A model generated the notes under the pieces. The model was given only the letters and a program-made list of their open reading frames with translations, was not told where the DNA came from and did not search any database. A stretch of 64,000 nt of DNA, from assembly GCF_014648095.1 (NCBI RefSeq), contig NZ_BMQL01000015.1, positions 1-64,000 of the forward strand, read 5' to 3'. Positions 17,722 through 26,059 of the stretch are shown here, piece by piece. Every line of letters starts with the position of its first letter. Position 1 is the stretch's first letter. The position numbers were made by a program, and so were the translations under genes. This DNA comes from Deinococcus ruber. GTDB taxonomy: Bacteria > Deinococcota > Deinococci > Deinococcales > Deinococcaceae.

Positions 17722-18615
17722 ATGGCACGAGGCATGAACCACATCTACCTGATCGGCGTCCTCGCACGTGACCCCGAACTGCGCTACACCCCCAGCGGTG
17801 TCGCCGTGTACGAGGCCACCATCGCAGGCGAAGATCACCTCGCAGGCGCAGACGGCAAACAGCGTCAGCTGCCCTGGTACCACCGCGTCAGCATCCTGGG
17901 CAAACCCGCCGAATGGCAGTCCGAACGCAATCTGGTCGCCGGCGACGCGGTTCTGGTCGAAGGCACGCTGGATTACAGCAGTTGGGACGCACCGGAAGGC
18001 GGCAAGCGCAGCATGGTGAAGGTCAAGGCCCTGCGGATGGAACAGCTCGGCACCCAGCCCGAAACCACGCAGGATGCCGGTGGCGGCGTTCGCATGAACG
18101 GCGGCATGAATCAGGTGATGGTGGTGGGCAATCTGACCCGCGACCCGGACCTGCGCTACACGCCCGCTGGCGATGCTGTGCTCGGTCTGTCGCTGGCAGT
18201 GAACGAAACCTGGAAGGATCGTCAGGGCCAGCCGCAGGAGAAAGTGCACTGGCTGGACGTGACCCTCTGGCGTGACCTCGCTGAAGCGGCCAAGGATCTC
18301 CACAAAGGTGATCCGGTGCTGGTTGCTGGCCGTCTGACCAACGAAAGCTGGACGGACAAGGACGGCAACAAGCGCAACACCACCAAGATCGAAGCCAACC
18401 GTTTCGAGGTTCTCAGTCGAGGCACCCCGAGCGGTACTTCCCCTACCGCTGCCCCCGCAGCGCAGCGTGAACCCGTCGCGGCCGCCGCGCCCGGTGCTCG
18501 CCCCACCTCCAATCGTGCGGCCCGTCCCGCGCCATCCAAACCCGCCCGTTCGGGAGGTCTGGACATCGATGACGGTCTGCAGGACTTCCCCCCGGAAGAA
18601 GACCTCCCCTTTTAA
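17722..18615 (+). CDS. ssb: Single-stranded DNA-binding protein with two OB folds
   Basis: A 297-residue SSB. Two OB folds in tandem: residues 1-105 (NHIYLIGVLARDPELRYTPS) and about 128-235 (NQVMVVGNLTRDPDLRYTPA), then an Ala/Pro-rich linker and the acidic tip DDGLQDFPPEEDLPF, which recruits partner proteins. Two-OB SSBs of about 300 residues that act as dimers are the Deinococcus-Thermus form, which supports the host assignment. A plasmid copy would coat the incoming strand during conjugation and support the prim-pol upstream. It follows a 397-bp structured leader and ends in the repeated terminator module at 18618. Confidence 0.93.
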   Translation: MARGMNHIYLIGVLARDPELRYTPSGVAVYEATIAGEDHLAGADGKQRQLPWYHRVSILGKPAEWQSERNLVAGDAVLVEGTLDYSSWDAPEGGKRSMVKVKALRMEQLGTQPETTQDAGGGVRMNGGMNQVMVVGNLTRDPDLRYTPAGDAVLGLSLAVNETWKDRQGQPQEKVHWLDVTLWRDLAEAAKDLHKGDPVLVAGRLTNESWTDKDGNKRNTTKIEANRFEVLSRGTPSGTSPTAAPAAQREPVAAAAPGARPTSNRAARPAPSKPARSGGLDIDDGLQDFPPEEDLPF

Positions 18616-18617
18616 AC

Positions 18618-18731
18618 CCTGTTGCCGCAGGCGCGAACTGTCGAGTGATATTTTGTCCTCTGGTTTGCGCCTGACAGCCCTTCCCGGCTGGAAGAACTCC
18701 GATTGACCTTGTGTCTCGGGGTTTTCTTTTT
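18618..18731 (+). terminator. Repeated terminator module, copy 1
   Basis: A conserved module of about 110 bp. A small hairpin CAGCC / GGCTG is followed by the terminator stem AACTCCGA (18695-18702) / TCGGGGTT (18716-18723) and a T-rich tail. Related copies are at 19485 and 24195. Confidence 0.75.
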
Positions 18732-18759
18732 GGCCACACCTTCAAGGAGAACTCTCCAG

Positions 18760-19080
18760 ATGTACAGTGCCCCTATGCCCAACATGACTGCCAAGATCAC
18801 GGAAGAAGGCCGACTCGTGCTGCCGCCGGAGGTGCTCGAACAGTTAGGCATCAAGCCCGGTGATGAAGTGTGGCTACATATCGACGATCAGCAGATGATC
18901 GTCGAGCGGAAACCCGGCAGCTTCCACGAGTTCGTCGGTACTCATCCTCTGCCGGACGGGATCGACGCGAGAACGTATGTGGATCAGATGCGCCACGATG
19001 CCGATGACCGGGCCGCCCTGGATGCTGGAGAACCGCATCCCAACATCACGTCGTTGGGCCGAAGGCGTTCCAGTGACTGA
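18760..19080 (+). CDS. AbrB/SpoVT-type antitoxin
   Basis: A 106-residue protein with an N-terminal swapped-hairpin DNA-binding domain: TAKITEEGRLVLPPEVLEQL followed by GIKPGDEVWLHID, the classic AbrB/MazE pattern. The C-terminal half should bind the toxin. Start ATG 18760 (AAGGAG upstream) or ATG 18775. The stop overlaps the PIN gene by 8 bp. Such antitoxins usually repress their own operon by binding palindromes near the start. Confidence 0.85.
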   Translation: MYSAPMPNMTAKITEEGRLVLPPEVLEQLGIKPGDEVWLHIDDQQMIVERKPGSFHEFVGTHPLPDGIDARTYVDQMRHDADDRAALDAGEPHPNITSLGRRRSSD

Positions 19081-19480
19081 TGTGGCACTCGACACGAACA
19101 TCCTGCTGAGTCTGGTCAACAACGAACCCACTGCCACCGATGTGGCGAGCGCCCTGGACGGCTTGAGAACCTCAAGTCGTCTTCTGCTTTCTGCTCCGGT
19201 CTACGCCGAGCTGATCGGCTTCTATCCCGGCATCGTCACGCTGCTGAACGCGCAGCGGATCGAGATCGATCCTCATTTCGATTACGCCTGTTGGACACGG
19301 GCAGGTGTCGCCTACGCAGCATATGCTGTCCGACGACAGCGGAGCGCGGGTGGCCTACCCAGGCGGATTCTTCCAGACTTCCTGATTGCCGCCCATGCCA
19401 GCGTCCGTCAGGCTTCCCTCTTCACGCTCAATCCCGGCGATTTTCTGGATTTCCCAGAGGTTCCTCTGCTGGTGTTGTAG
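19073..19480 (+). CDS. PIN-domain toxin (VapC family)
   Basis: A 135-residue PIN ribonuclease. The acidic residues are in place: DTN at 7-9, Glu in VYAELIGF near 44, and Asp in LPDFLIAAHA near 104. It cuts RNA when its antitoxin is lost, so the pair stabilises the plasmid. The start is GTG 19073, overlapping the antitoxin by 8 bp. It is followed directly by the terminator module copy 2. Confidence 0.85.
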   Translation: MTDVALDTNILLSLVNNEPTATDVASALDGLRTSSRLLLSAPVYAELIGFYPGIVTLLNAQRIEIDPHFDYACWTRAGVAYAAYAVRRQRSAGGLPRRILPDFLIAAHASVRQASLFTLNPGDFLDFPEVPLLVL

Positions 19481-19484
19481 CCCC

Positions 19485-19594
19485 CGTTGCCGTCCGTGCA
19501 GCAGATCGAGTGCGTTCCGCCTCTGTGTTGCGCTGAACAGCCGAAGATCGGCTGAAGAACTCCGATAGACCTTGTGTCTCGGAGTTTTTCTTTT
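19485..19594 (+). terminator. Repeated terminator module, copy 2
   Basis: Same module as at 18618: hairpin CAGCCG aagat CGGCTG (19538-19554), then the terminator AACTCCGA (19558-19565) / TCGGAGTT (19579-19586) and TTTCTTTT. Confidence 0.8.
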
Positions 19595-19607
19595 GCTACA
19601 CTGCGTG

Positions 19608-19722
19608 CAGCAGTCCCCGCGGCGTATGCCGACAGCGGCCTCAACGCCGCACCCGTTGCGACAACCCCACCCGCTCCTTCGTGAGCATCGCTTCTGATGA
19701 AGCGGGTGGGGTTGTCTCGTTT
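19608..19722 (+). ncRNA. Structured RNA leader, copy B, ending in an intrinsic terminator
   Basis: Homologous to 17427-17545. The last stem is GACAACCCCACCCGC (19660-19674) / GCGGGTGGGGTTGTC (19702-19716), followed by TCGTTTTTTG, a strong rho-independent terminator. It lies 90 bp before the gene at 19815, so it could act as an attenuator. TACACT (19597-19602) is a possible -10. Confidence 0.6.
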
Positions 19723-19814
19723 TTTGTCCTGGAGAGGTCAGTGTGTTGCTGACCCCTCCGGGGCCACACACTGATCTCTTCTCATTCCTGCCTGCGGGCA
19801 TCAAGGAGAAGACC

Positions 19815-20366
19815 ATGTTTTCAATCACTCAGTCCACGACCGTGACCGTTGTTGCTCTCTGGATTTCCATTGTCGTCGGGCTGCTGTTCGGCCTCAGCCC
19901 ACAGATCATCGTCGGGCTGGTCCTCCTCAGCTTCGTGCTGGTGATGGCGGCCTCACATGTGACGTTCAAGCGGCACAGTCGCCGTCAGGACGCCCTGCTT
20001 GCGGGGCTTTCCTCCACCGTGTCGGAGACGGGCGTGCGGCAGGCAGTCCTGTCGCTGGACGTGGCGGGCATGTATCCGCTGGTCCTCGACCAGGACGCGC
20101 TGCTCACCGCGATTGCGCGCGCTGAATCGGTGCAGTCCCAGGCGTGGCGCTTCACCTCCCAGCGGCTCCTGCCGGTGAATGGTGGGGCCATTCGTCTGGC
20201 GATGCTCACCAACGGCGACACCACGGTGTTGAACTTCCGGGCGCAGGAAGGCCCGGGGTACCGCATCCTTCTTCCGACTGAAGACCTGGAAGTCATCCGT
20301 CGTGTTCTGACCACCCGCCGTCGTGCTGCACCCATCACCAGCGTCCAGGCGACTCTCACCACCTGA
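19815..20366 (+). CDS. Membrane protein of unknown function
   Basis: A 183-residue protein. Residues 12-60 form two hydrophobic helices (VVALWISIVVGLLFG and IIVGLVLLSFVLVMAA), followed by a basic HVTFKRHSRRQD that should lie in the cytosol. The remaining 120 residues form a soluble domain rich in Leu and Val. ATG 19815 has AAGGAG 7 nt upstream. It follows the attenuator-like leader copy B and probably starts the operon with the two large genes after it. Confidence 0.65.
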   Translation: MFSITQSTTVTVVALWISIVVGLLFGLSPQIIVGLVLLSFVLVMAASHVTFKRHSRRQDALLAGLSSTVSETGVRQAVLSLDVAGMYPLVLDQDALLTAIARAESVQSQAWRFTSQRLLPVNGGAIRLAMLTNGDTTVLNFRAQEGPGYRILLPTEDLEVIRRVLTTRRRAAPITSVQATLTT

Positions 20367-20485
20367 TCCCACCTTGATCCTTGTTCGTTCGTCCGTTTTC
20401 CTCAGGCCCCGGCATGGTTCGTGTCGGGTGTCCTTCCGGACGCACGACACGCACAACCGGGACCACCCCTGTTCAGGAGTGTCCC

Positions 20486-22546
20486 ATGTACCCAACCACC
20501 ATGCAGCACAAGATCGACGTCTGGATGTTCAAGCACAACGTGCTCCTCGAGGCTGCCAGCGTGCCCGTCACGCCGGACGACACCTTTCAGGAACTCCTGA
20601 AGATGGTGCAGGCCCACTACGTGCGTCTGAGCGACCGGGAAACCCTGGCGCTGCATGAACTGGCCAGCACCGGAACGCCAGACCAGCAGACCTATGCGCA
20701 CGATGCGCTCGCACACAATGCACTGCCGCTCGTGCTGGAAACAGCGTACGAGTACAGCACCCGGTTCGGCAGTCTTCTGGAGGCCTGGGACGGTGCGCTG
20801 CACCTTCTGAACCGCCTGTTGCCCCGCCAGACCGAAACCAGTGACAGCCGCATTCGCAAGAGCGGCTGGAATCCTCACCTCAGCGGCATCCGCTGGCTGA
20901 GTTGGGTGATGTACAAGCTGCCCGCTGAAATGCCCACTGCTGCTGAGCGGTTGGTGGACGAAAAGCGGGCCAGTGGTGCCCCAGCGGTGATTGCCGCCGC
21001 GAGGAATCGCCTGCTGTATGGCGTCGGGAACGATGCCAGCCTGCACGACGAATTCCTGTGGCAGCGTCCCCGTAAGCTTCGCCTAGAGGCGGCGTTGCCG
21101 AAAGGACGCAAGAACGTGATCGTCAAGAAGGGCAAGCAGCGCTTCACACAGGCGGTCTTGATCGCCTGCCGAATCGCGACAACTCCTCAGAAGATGTCCG
21201 CGTCGACCGTCTTTGTCAAGGCACACAGTCTGCCTGAGTTTCAGCCGACGCAGGTGCCGATCTCGGCCGACTGGATCGCAAGGGCGGTGCGGGCCAACGC
21301 CCGTGCGCTCCTGGCCCGCCCCAATCTGGCCGAACGGACCCAGCGCGAAGCGCAGCTGCTGCTGCATGCGAACGAGGAATGGGTCAACCGCAACGCCAAG
21401 GCCCACCGCCTCGATGAGGTGGTTGGGGAAGAAGGCACCCAGCGGCTGACCGATATCATCGCCGCACACGAACCAGACGATGTGCGCTTCGAAGCGCCGC
21501 TGCACCGCACGGACATTGTCCGGGCACTCAATGCGTACCGCCGCTACGGCCCGGTCCACGGCGACGCCCTGATGAAACTTCCTGTCCGCGAGTTGCTGCC
21601 GGTCTACCGCAAGCGCCTCAAGGAACGACAGGTGCGTGACGCCTTCCAAGGCTTCCTCACCCGAGCTGGACTGAGCACGCGTGGCCATGAAGTGATTCAG
21701 GCCGCCCGTTCCGCGCTCCAGCTCACCGATACTGACCCGAACGCCTCCGTTCCTGACCTGAAAGACGCCCTCCGGGGTCTTCAGTCGGCCTTGCGCGGCC
21801 AGCGGAGCACCACCCCCACCGGCAAGCTCGGCACGCTGCTAAGCCAGGCACTGGTCGGGACGGCGCTCCAGCCCACCAACCCCGCCGACATTCGGCATGC
21901 TCAGGCACTCCGAAAGGCGTTTCCGACCCTGCCATTGACCTTCCCTCTGGTTGCCGCGCTGGTGTTCGGACGCAAGCTCGACCGTCAGGGAGACGCTGAC
22001 CGCCGCTTTGTCGCCGCGTGCCGCAAGGCGGGCGTGCGCATCCGGGTGGCGGAAGATGCTCTGAGCCGCCTGCACGATGTGCCGGTCACCGAAAAGAAAG
22101 GAACGCGAATTCGCGTCCAGACGGGCAAAGGCTACCTGCGTCCCATGCAGTTGGCGCTCGAAGCCGCTGCGCTGAGAATCGGTGCGCAGGCAGATCTGGC
22201 CCGCCCCTACATTCAGGTGGTCGAGCAGGATCTGGCGAACGCCGAACGGCAGGCGATGGACGTCGACAGCGACCATTGGCTGGATGCCATGGATGTCGTC
22301 GCCGAAGCTCGCCTCCGGCAGCGCCGCGCTGTTCACATCAGCGACACGCTGAACGTCTGCACCGCCGTGTTGGAAGAGAGCTGCACGGACCTGAAGTTGG
22401 GTCGTGCGCTGCTCGCCCTGGTGGACGCTGACGAGCTGCTGGCCGATTACGACGCGATTCAGAATCATCAGGAATGGTGGGCTGACGCCTACTGGGCACT
22501 GAAGGCCGCCCCGACCGTTCCAGCCACTCCGATCAGCGCCTGCTGA
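20486..22546 (+). CDS. Large hypothetical protein
   Basis: A 686-residue, mostly helical, Ala/Arg/Leu-rich protein with no motif that I recognise. ATG 20486 has AGGAG 8 nt upstream; in-frame codons before it look non-coding. It contains several basic helices (KGRKNVIVKKGKQRF near 215) which would suit nucleic acid binding. It is followed by a hairpin CACTCCC / GGGAGTG and then the Gre-like gene. Its place between plasmid maintenance genes suggests a plasmid-specific role, not assignable here. Confidence 0.6.
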   Translation: MYPTTMQHKIDVWMFKHNVLLEAASVPVTPDDTFQELLKMVQAHYVRLSDRETLALHELASTGTPDQQTYAHDALAHNALPLVLETAYEYSTRFGSLLEAWDGALHLLNRLLPRQTETSDSRIRKSGWNPHLSGIRWLSWVMYKLPAEMPTAAERLVDEKRASGAPAVIAAARNRLLYGVGNDASLHDEFLWQRPRKLRLEAALPKGRKNVIVKKGKQRFTQAVLIACRIATTPQKMSASTVFVKAHSLPEFQPTQVPISADWIARAVRANARALLARPNLAERTQREAQLLLHANEEWVNRNAKAHRLDEVVGEEGTQRLTDIIAAHEPDDVRFEAPLHRTDIVRALNAYRRYGPVHGDALMKLPVRELLPVYRKRLKERQVRDAFQGFLTRAGLSTRGHEVIQAARSALQLTDTDPNASVPDLKDALRGLQSALRGQRSTTPTGKLGTLLSQALVGTALQPTNPADIRHAQALRKAFPTLPLTFPLVAALVFGRKLDRQGDADRRFVAACRKAGVRIRVAEDALSRLHDVPVTEKKGTRIRVQTGKGYLRPMQLALEAAALRIGAQADLARPYIQVVEQDLANAERQAMDVDSDHWLDAMDVVAEARLRQRRAVHISDTLNVCTAVLEESCTDLKLGRALLALVDADELLADYDAIQNHQEWWADAYWALKAAPTVPATPISAC

Positions 22547-22554
22547 TCCACCGT

Positions 22555-22579
22555 CACTCCCCTCTTTGCAGCGGGAGTG
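22555..22579 (+). terminator. Short hairpin between two large genes
   Basis: Stem CACTCCC (22555-22561) / GGGAGTG (22573-22579) with an 11-nt loop and no T-run; perhaps a partial terminator or mRNA-stabilising hairpin. Confidence 0.35.
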
Positions 22580-22617
22580 GCCCCCACGCCCCCCGCTGCT
22601 CCCCTCAGGAGCCAGTC

Positions 22618-24201
22618 ATGACCACTACCAACCAGGAGCAGCCCACCCCCAGCCTCATCGTTCAGAACGGCCGTGTGCATCTGTCGGTCGCGCAGCGCTT
22701 CCTGCCGCCCAAGCGTGAGAAAGCACGCTGGTTGCAGGCGCTGATCCACCGCGAAAATCCCGACTTTCTGAATGACTGTTGCATCCGTCAGGAAGCCGCT
22801 GCTCAGGAACGCACCAACGCGTACCGCAAGGGCAGCACGGGCACCAAAACCCCCGCGCCCCTCGTGGGTGTGGTGCTCGGTAAGCAGGCCGCACCTGACC
22901 TCTACACCGCCTTTTTCGATGTGATCAAAGCCGGCGTGATTGAGCGTCACCAGTCCAGAGCCATCCGTGAAGGCATGTCCTTCGCAGGCGTGAAGACAGG
23001 CGACCGCGTGATGGTCACACCGCACGATTTCATCGATCCGCTGACCCTGATCACTCGGGAAGGCAACGACACGGACCTGAAAGCTGAAGCCGCGCTGATG
23101 CGTCTGACGCGCAGCCGCTTCGAAATCGCCCGGATTCATGCGGGCGAAGAGGTCAAGTCGAAAGGCGAAGAACTCGCGGAGAAGGAAAAGACGTTCGCCC
23201 ATGCGGACGTGGATCTGCTCGGCGAAGCGCTCCGGCGCGACATTTTCGAGCAGGAGCACATCATTCTGCCAAGCGGAACCAACCTGCGTGAGTTGCGCGC
23301 CGCATTGGACGGGATCACTGATCCGTTTCTGCGAACGCGGGCACTGGACAAGATGGACCGTTTGGACGCGGTGGATGACCGTGAACGCGTGTATCTGCAT
23401 GCGTCGGGCGATCCCGCCTTTCGCACCCGCAAGCAGGCCCTCCCTGAACAGTGGAAGCCCATGACCCGAACCGAAGACCGTTGGGAACCGCCCCTCGCCG
23501 AGCCGTCGCCTGTCCAGGCCAGCGTCAACACGAAGCGCCCCGTCCAGTCCACTCGGATCAAGGTCTCCAGAGAAACATACGATCAGTTGCTCGCCACTAT
23601 CGAGCACCTCAAGACACGTCTGGAACAGCTCACGAGCGATATGGCCGTTGCCCTTCAGGACGGCGACATCTCCGAGTCCAGCTTCTACGACGAAACCCGT
23701 GACGCCCTGATGAACGTCCAGCATGACCTCGCCCAGCGTGAGGCCAACTTGCTCGATGTAGAAATCGGTGACGTCAGTGACACCAATATCGGGTGCGTCT
23801 TCACCCTCCTGTTGGATGGTCAGGAGCGCCAGGTGGAACTGACCGACGACCTTCCGAAGATCGGGCACGTCTCGACGTCTGGCCCGCTCGGCAAGCAGCT
23901 GCTGCATGCCAAGCCGGGGGACATCTTGACCGTGACGGCGACCGCCACAGCGATCAAGCCCACGACCCTAATGATTCCTGAAAGTACCGGTACGCGGGTG
24001 GTACATCTGGAACGCCCCACGGGTGTGCTGAAGCCCCTCCTCCCGGAGATGCTCACCTTCTACCGCGCCAAGCAGGTTCCGGCGCAGCAGCTCATCTCGA
24101 CCTCCAAAGACATTGCCGTTCAGGTGCTCTCCATCGTCCGGCCTCCGCCAACGACCCCCCGTTCCTCTCAGGATATGCTCGCGGAGGTGTCTCCCTGTTG
24201 A
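22618..24201 (+). CDS. Protein with C-terminal GreA/GreB-like domain
   Basis: A 527-residue protein. Residues 1-310 are of unknown type, with a charged helical stretch near 185-200. From about 325 the sequence follows the plan of transcript cleavage factors: a coiled-coil hairpin with GDISESSFYDETRD at its tip, matching the acidic tip (Asp, Glu) of GreA, then a second helix, and finally a FKBP-like globular part containing SGPLGKQLLHAKPGDILTVT, close to the Gre signature SPLGKALLGKxxGD. If active it would enter the RNA polymerase secondary channel. The long N-terminal addition is not part of Gre factors. ATG 22618 follows AGGAG. It ends in terminator module copy 3. Confidence 0.65.
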   Translation: MTTTNQEQPTPSLIVQNGRVHLSVAQRFLPPKREKARWLQALIHRENPDFLNDCCIRQEAAAQERTNAYRKGSTGTKTPAPLVGVVLGKQAAPDLYTAFFDVIKAGVIERHQSRAIREGMSFAGVKTGDRVMVTPHDFIDPLTLITREGNDTDLKAEAALMRLTRSRFEIARIHAGEEVKSKGEELAEKEKTFAHADVDLLGEALRRDIFEQEHIILPSGTNLRELRAALDGITDPFLRTRALDKMDRLDAVDDRERVYLHASGDPAFRTRKQALPEQWKPMTRTEDRWEPPLAEPSPVQASVNTKRPVQSTRIKVSRETYDQLLATIEHLKTRLEQLTSDMAVALQDGDISESSFYDETRDALMNVQHDLAQREANLLDVEIGDVSDTNIGCVFTLLLDGQERQVELTDDLPKIGHVSTSGPLGKQLLHAKPGDILTVTATATAIKPTTLMIPESTGTRVVHLERPTGVLKPLLPEMLTFYRAKQVPAQQLISTSKDIAVQVLSIVRPPPTTPRSSQDMLAEVSPC

Positions 24202-24305
24202 CGCTGTGTGTGCAGATCGAGTGACCATGTGTCCTCTCTGGATTCGCAGACAGCCCCCGGCTGAAGAAGCTCCGATTGACAGTCATGTCTCGGAGCTTTC
24301 CTTTT
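24195..24305 (+). terminator. Repeated terminator module, copy 3
   Basis: Same module as at 18618 and 19485. The terminator stem is AGCTCCGA (24268-24275) / TCGGAGCT (24290-24297), where a G-C pair replaces the A-T pair of the other copies; hairpin CAGCC ccc GGCTG lies upstream. Confidence 0.8.
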
Positions 24306-24314
24306 GTGTGGGCG

Positions 24315-24337
24315 GTCACCCCGGTGCAGGGCACAGT
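24315..24337 (+). promoter_or_regulatory. GTCACCCC box and -10 hexamer before lipoprotein gene
   Basis: GTCACCCC (24315-24322), 9 nt, CACAGT (24332-24337), 8 nt to ATG 24346; leaderless arrangement. Confidence 0.65.
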
Positions 24338-24345
24338 GGGGACGT

Positions 24346-25020
24346 ATGCGAAGACTACGAACACTGTTGTGCCCGCCGCTGCTGCTGCTCGGTTCCGCCC
24401 TCGCCCTGACGGCCTGCGGTTCCGGCCCAGACAGCCCGTTCGCCAATCCCTTCACCCAGAGCATCCAGGTCACGCTCAATCCCAGCAGCGTCACGCTCAG
24501 CCCCGGCGCCACCACCCAGGTGCAGGTGACTGGCACCGCCAACGGCAGCGCGGTCACCGGCTTGAACATCACTGCCGCCGATGTCCCGACGGGCCTGACG
24601 CTCACTCCCAGCACGGGCCAGATCACGGTTGCCGCCAGCACCACCCTGCACCCTGGCACCTATGCCGTGCCGCTTCAAGTCACCGCTCCAGGGGGCCAGG
24701 GAAGCGCGCAGCTCGCCATCACCGTCAAAGCGCCGGACTACAGCGTGGCGTTCAGTGGCAACCCGATCAGCCTGGCAGCTGGCAGCAGCGTCCGGGTGAG
24801 CCTTACCGCCACCCAGAACGGGGCCAATGCGCCGCTGGTGCATGTCGTCAAGGTCACAGGGGCACTGAACGTCACGCTGGATCAGGATCCAGTGGGCTTT
24901 ACGGTATCGGTTCCCGGCAATCAAACGCTCGGTGCGTACGTGTTGCAGGTCACGACCAGTGACGGCATCACGACCCGCGTCGATCCTCTCACTGTCAACG
25001 TCACGGAGGCCGCCAAGTGA
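24346..25020 (+). CDS. Surface lipoprotein with Ig-like repeats
   Basis: A 224-residue lipoprotein. The signal peptide (MRRLRTLLCPPLLLLGSALA) ends in the lipobox LTAC-G, so the cysteine would be lipidated. The rest is Thr/Ser/Val/Gly-rich and divides into two similar beta-sandwich units (about residues 35-125 and 126-224, each with a pattern SxxLxxGxxxxVxVxxT). It is a likely envelope component of the mating apparatus, perhaps in the place of VirB7 (inference from position only). Its stop overlaps the GTG start of the next gene. ATG 24346 fits the promoter box. Confidence 0.7.
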   Translation: MRRLRTLLCPPLLLLGSALALTACGSGPDSPFANPFTQSIQVTLNPSSVTLSPGATTQVQVTGTANGSAVTGLNITAADVPTGLTLTPSTGQITVAASTTLHPGTYAVPLQVTAPGGQGSAQLAITVKAPDYSVAFSGNPISLAAGSSVRVSLTATQNGANAPLVHVVKVTGALNVTLDQDPVGFTVSVPGNQTLGAYVLQVTTSDGITTRVDPLTVNVTEAAK

Positions 25021-26024
25021 AACCCCTGTTCAACTCTCTGCTGTTGATCGCAGCGCTGGCGGGTGGTCCAGCGGTGTTGGCCGCGCCGACGCAGGATGTG
25101 GCCTCCAGTCCCTACATTGGCGGGAATATCACCCGGACGTACAGCGCGGATGATCTGAAGAAGACCTACGGCATCCTGGATATGGCGGTGGGCGAGATCT
25201 GGGTGATTAACCTGCCGGATACCGTGACCGACGTGATCACGTCACGCGACGGTGTGCTGCAATTCAGTCAGCGGGGCAATCGCGTGGTGATGGGGGCGAT
25301 TGCCAGCACCGGATCGTTTCCGGTGCTCGTGATGACGGCCGACAGCGTGTACTTCTTCCAGGCCCGCTTGTCGCCCAATCGGGGTGGCGGTATGCGGAAC
25401 GTGATTGTGCGGGGGGACGAGGCACCATCGCAGGATCAGCAGATTCCTGGCTTCCCTTCTAGTCCTGCGGCCACGCCGGTCAGTGCTGCTCCGGCAGCTC
25501 CGAAACCCCAGCCAGTGGCGGCCGCGCTCCCCTTGCCGATGCCCGCAGCCCGGCCTGCTGCGGCTGCGGCCGTTTCATTGCCCACGCCAACGACTGTCGG
25601 CGTCCCTGCACGTGTCCTCCCGGCACCCACCACCGCGCCCTCAGTCGTCAACCCGAGTGCACCGGCGACTCCTGCCGCCCCCGTGGCTGCTCGGCAGGCC
25701 AGCCCGACGGCGGCGGGCGCGGTGGTGGACTTCCGCGCCATGAACAACGGGCAACAGACCGAGCTGTACTACCGGGTCATCAACAACAGTGGCGCGGCCC
25801 TGAGCTTCGACGAGACCAGCCTCACGCTCCGCAATGCGGTGGGCCCAGTCGTCTCGACGCCGACCCGCCGGAACGTCACGGTCGCGGCGGGCGAAACGGT
25901 CTTCGGTCAGATCACGATTCCCAGTGCACAGACGGCGTTCAGTGCGATGTGGGTCGGGTACAGTGTCGAGGGACAGCCGCTGGCACAGGTGTTGCGCGAC
26001 GTCACGGTGGAGCACTTTAACTGA
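25017..26024 (+). CDS. Secreted proline-rich envelope protein
   Basis: A 335-residue protein starting at GTG 25017. Residues 1-23 form a signal peptide ending AVLAA. Residues 45-130 form a compact beta domain (VGEIWVINLPDTVTDVITS, then VLVMTADSVYFFQARL) that recalls the N-terminal domain of VirB9/TrbG or secretin-associated proteins. Residues 140-235 are Ala/Pro-rich and probably span the periplasm. The last 95 residues form a second beta domain. Translationally coupled to the lipoprotein. A VirB9-like outer-envelope role is possible but the C-terminal domain does not match VirB9. Confidence 0.6.
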   Translation: MKPLFNSLLLIAALAGGPAVLAAPTQDVASSPYIGGNITRTYSADDLKKTYGILDMAVGEIWVINLPDTVTDVITSRDGVLQFSQRGNRVVMGAIASTGSFPVLVMTADSVYFFQARLSPNRGGGMRNVIVRGDEAPSQDQQIPGFPSSPAATPVSAAPAAPKPQPVAAALPLPMPAARPAAAAAVSLPTPTTVGVPARVLPAPTTAPSVVNPSAPATPAAPVAARQASPTAAGAVVDFRAMNNGQQTELYYRVINNSGAALSFDETSLTLRNAVGPVVSTPTRRNVTVAAGETVFGQITIPSAQTAFSAMWVGYSVEGQPLAQVLRDVTVEHFN

Positions 26025-26059
26025 ACCACTCTGAACAGGACACGTCCCCATCCGCGGGT

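Noticed and set aside
20464..20469. CACCCC before the 686-residue gene as a tenth regulon box
   Set aside because: The hexamer at the right distance is GTGTCC, which lacks the A and T positions shared by the nine accepted sites.
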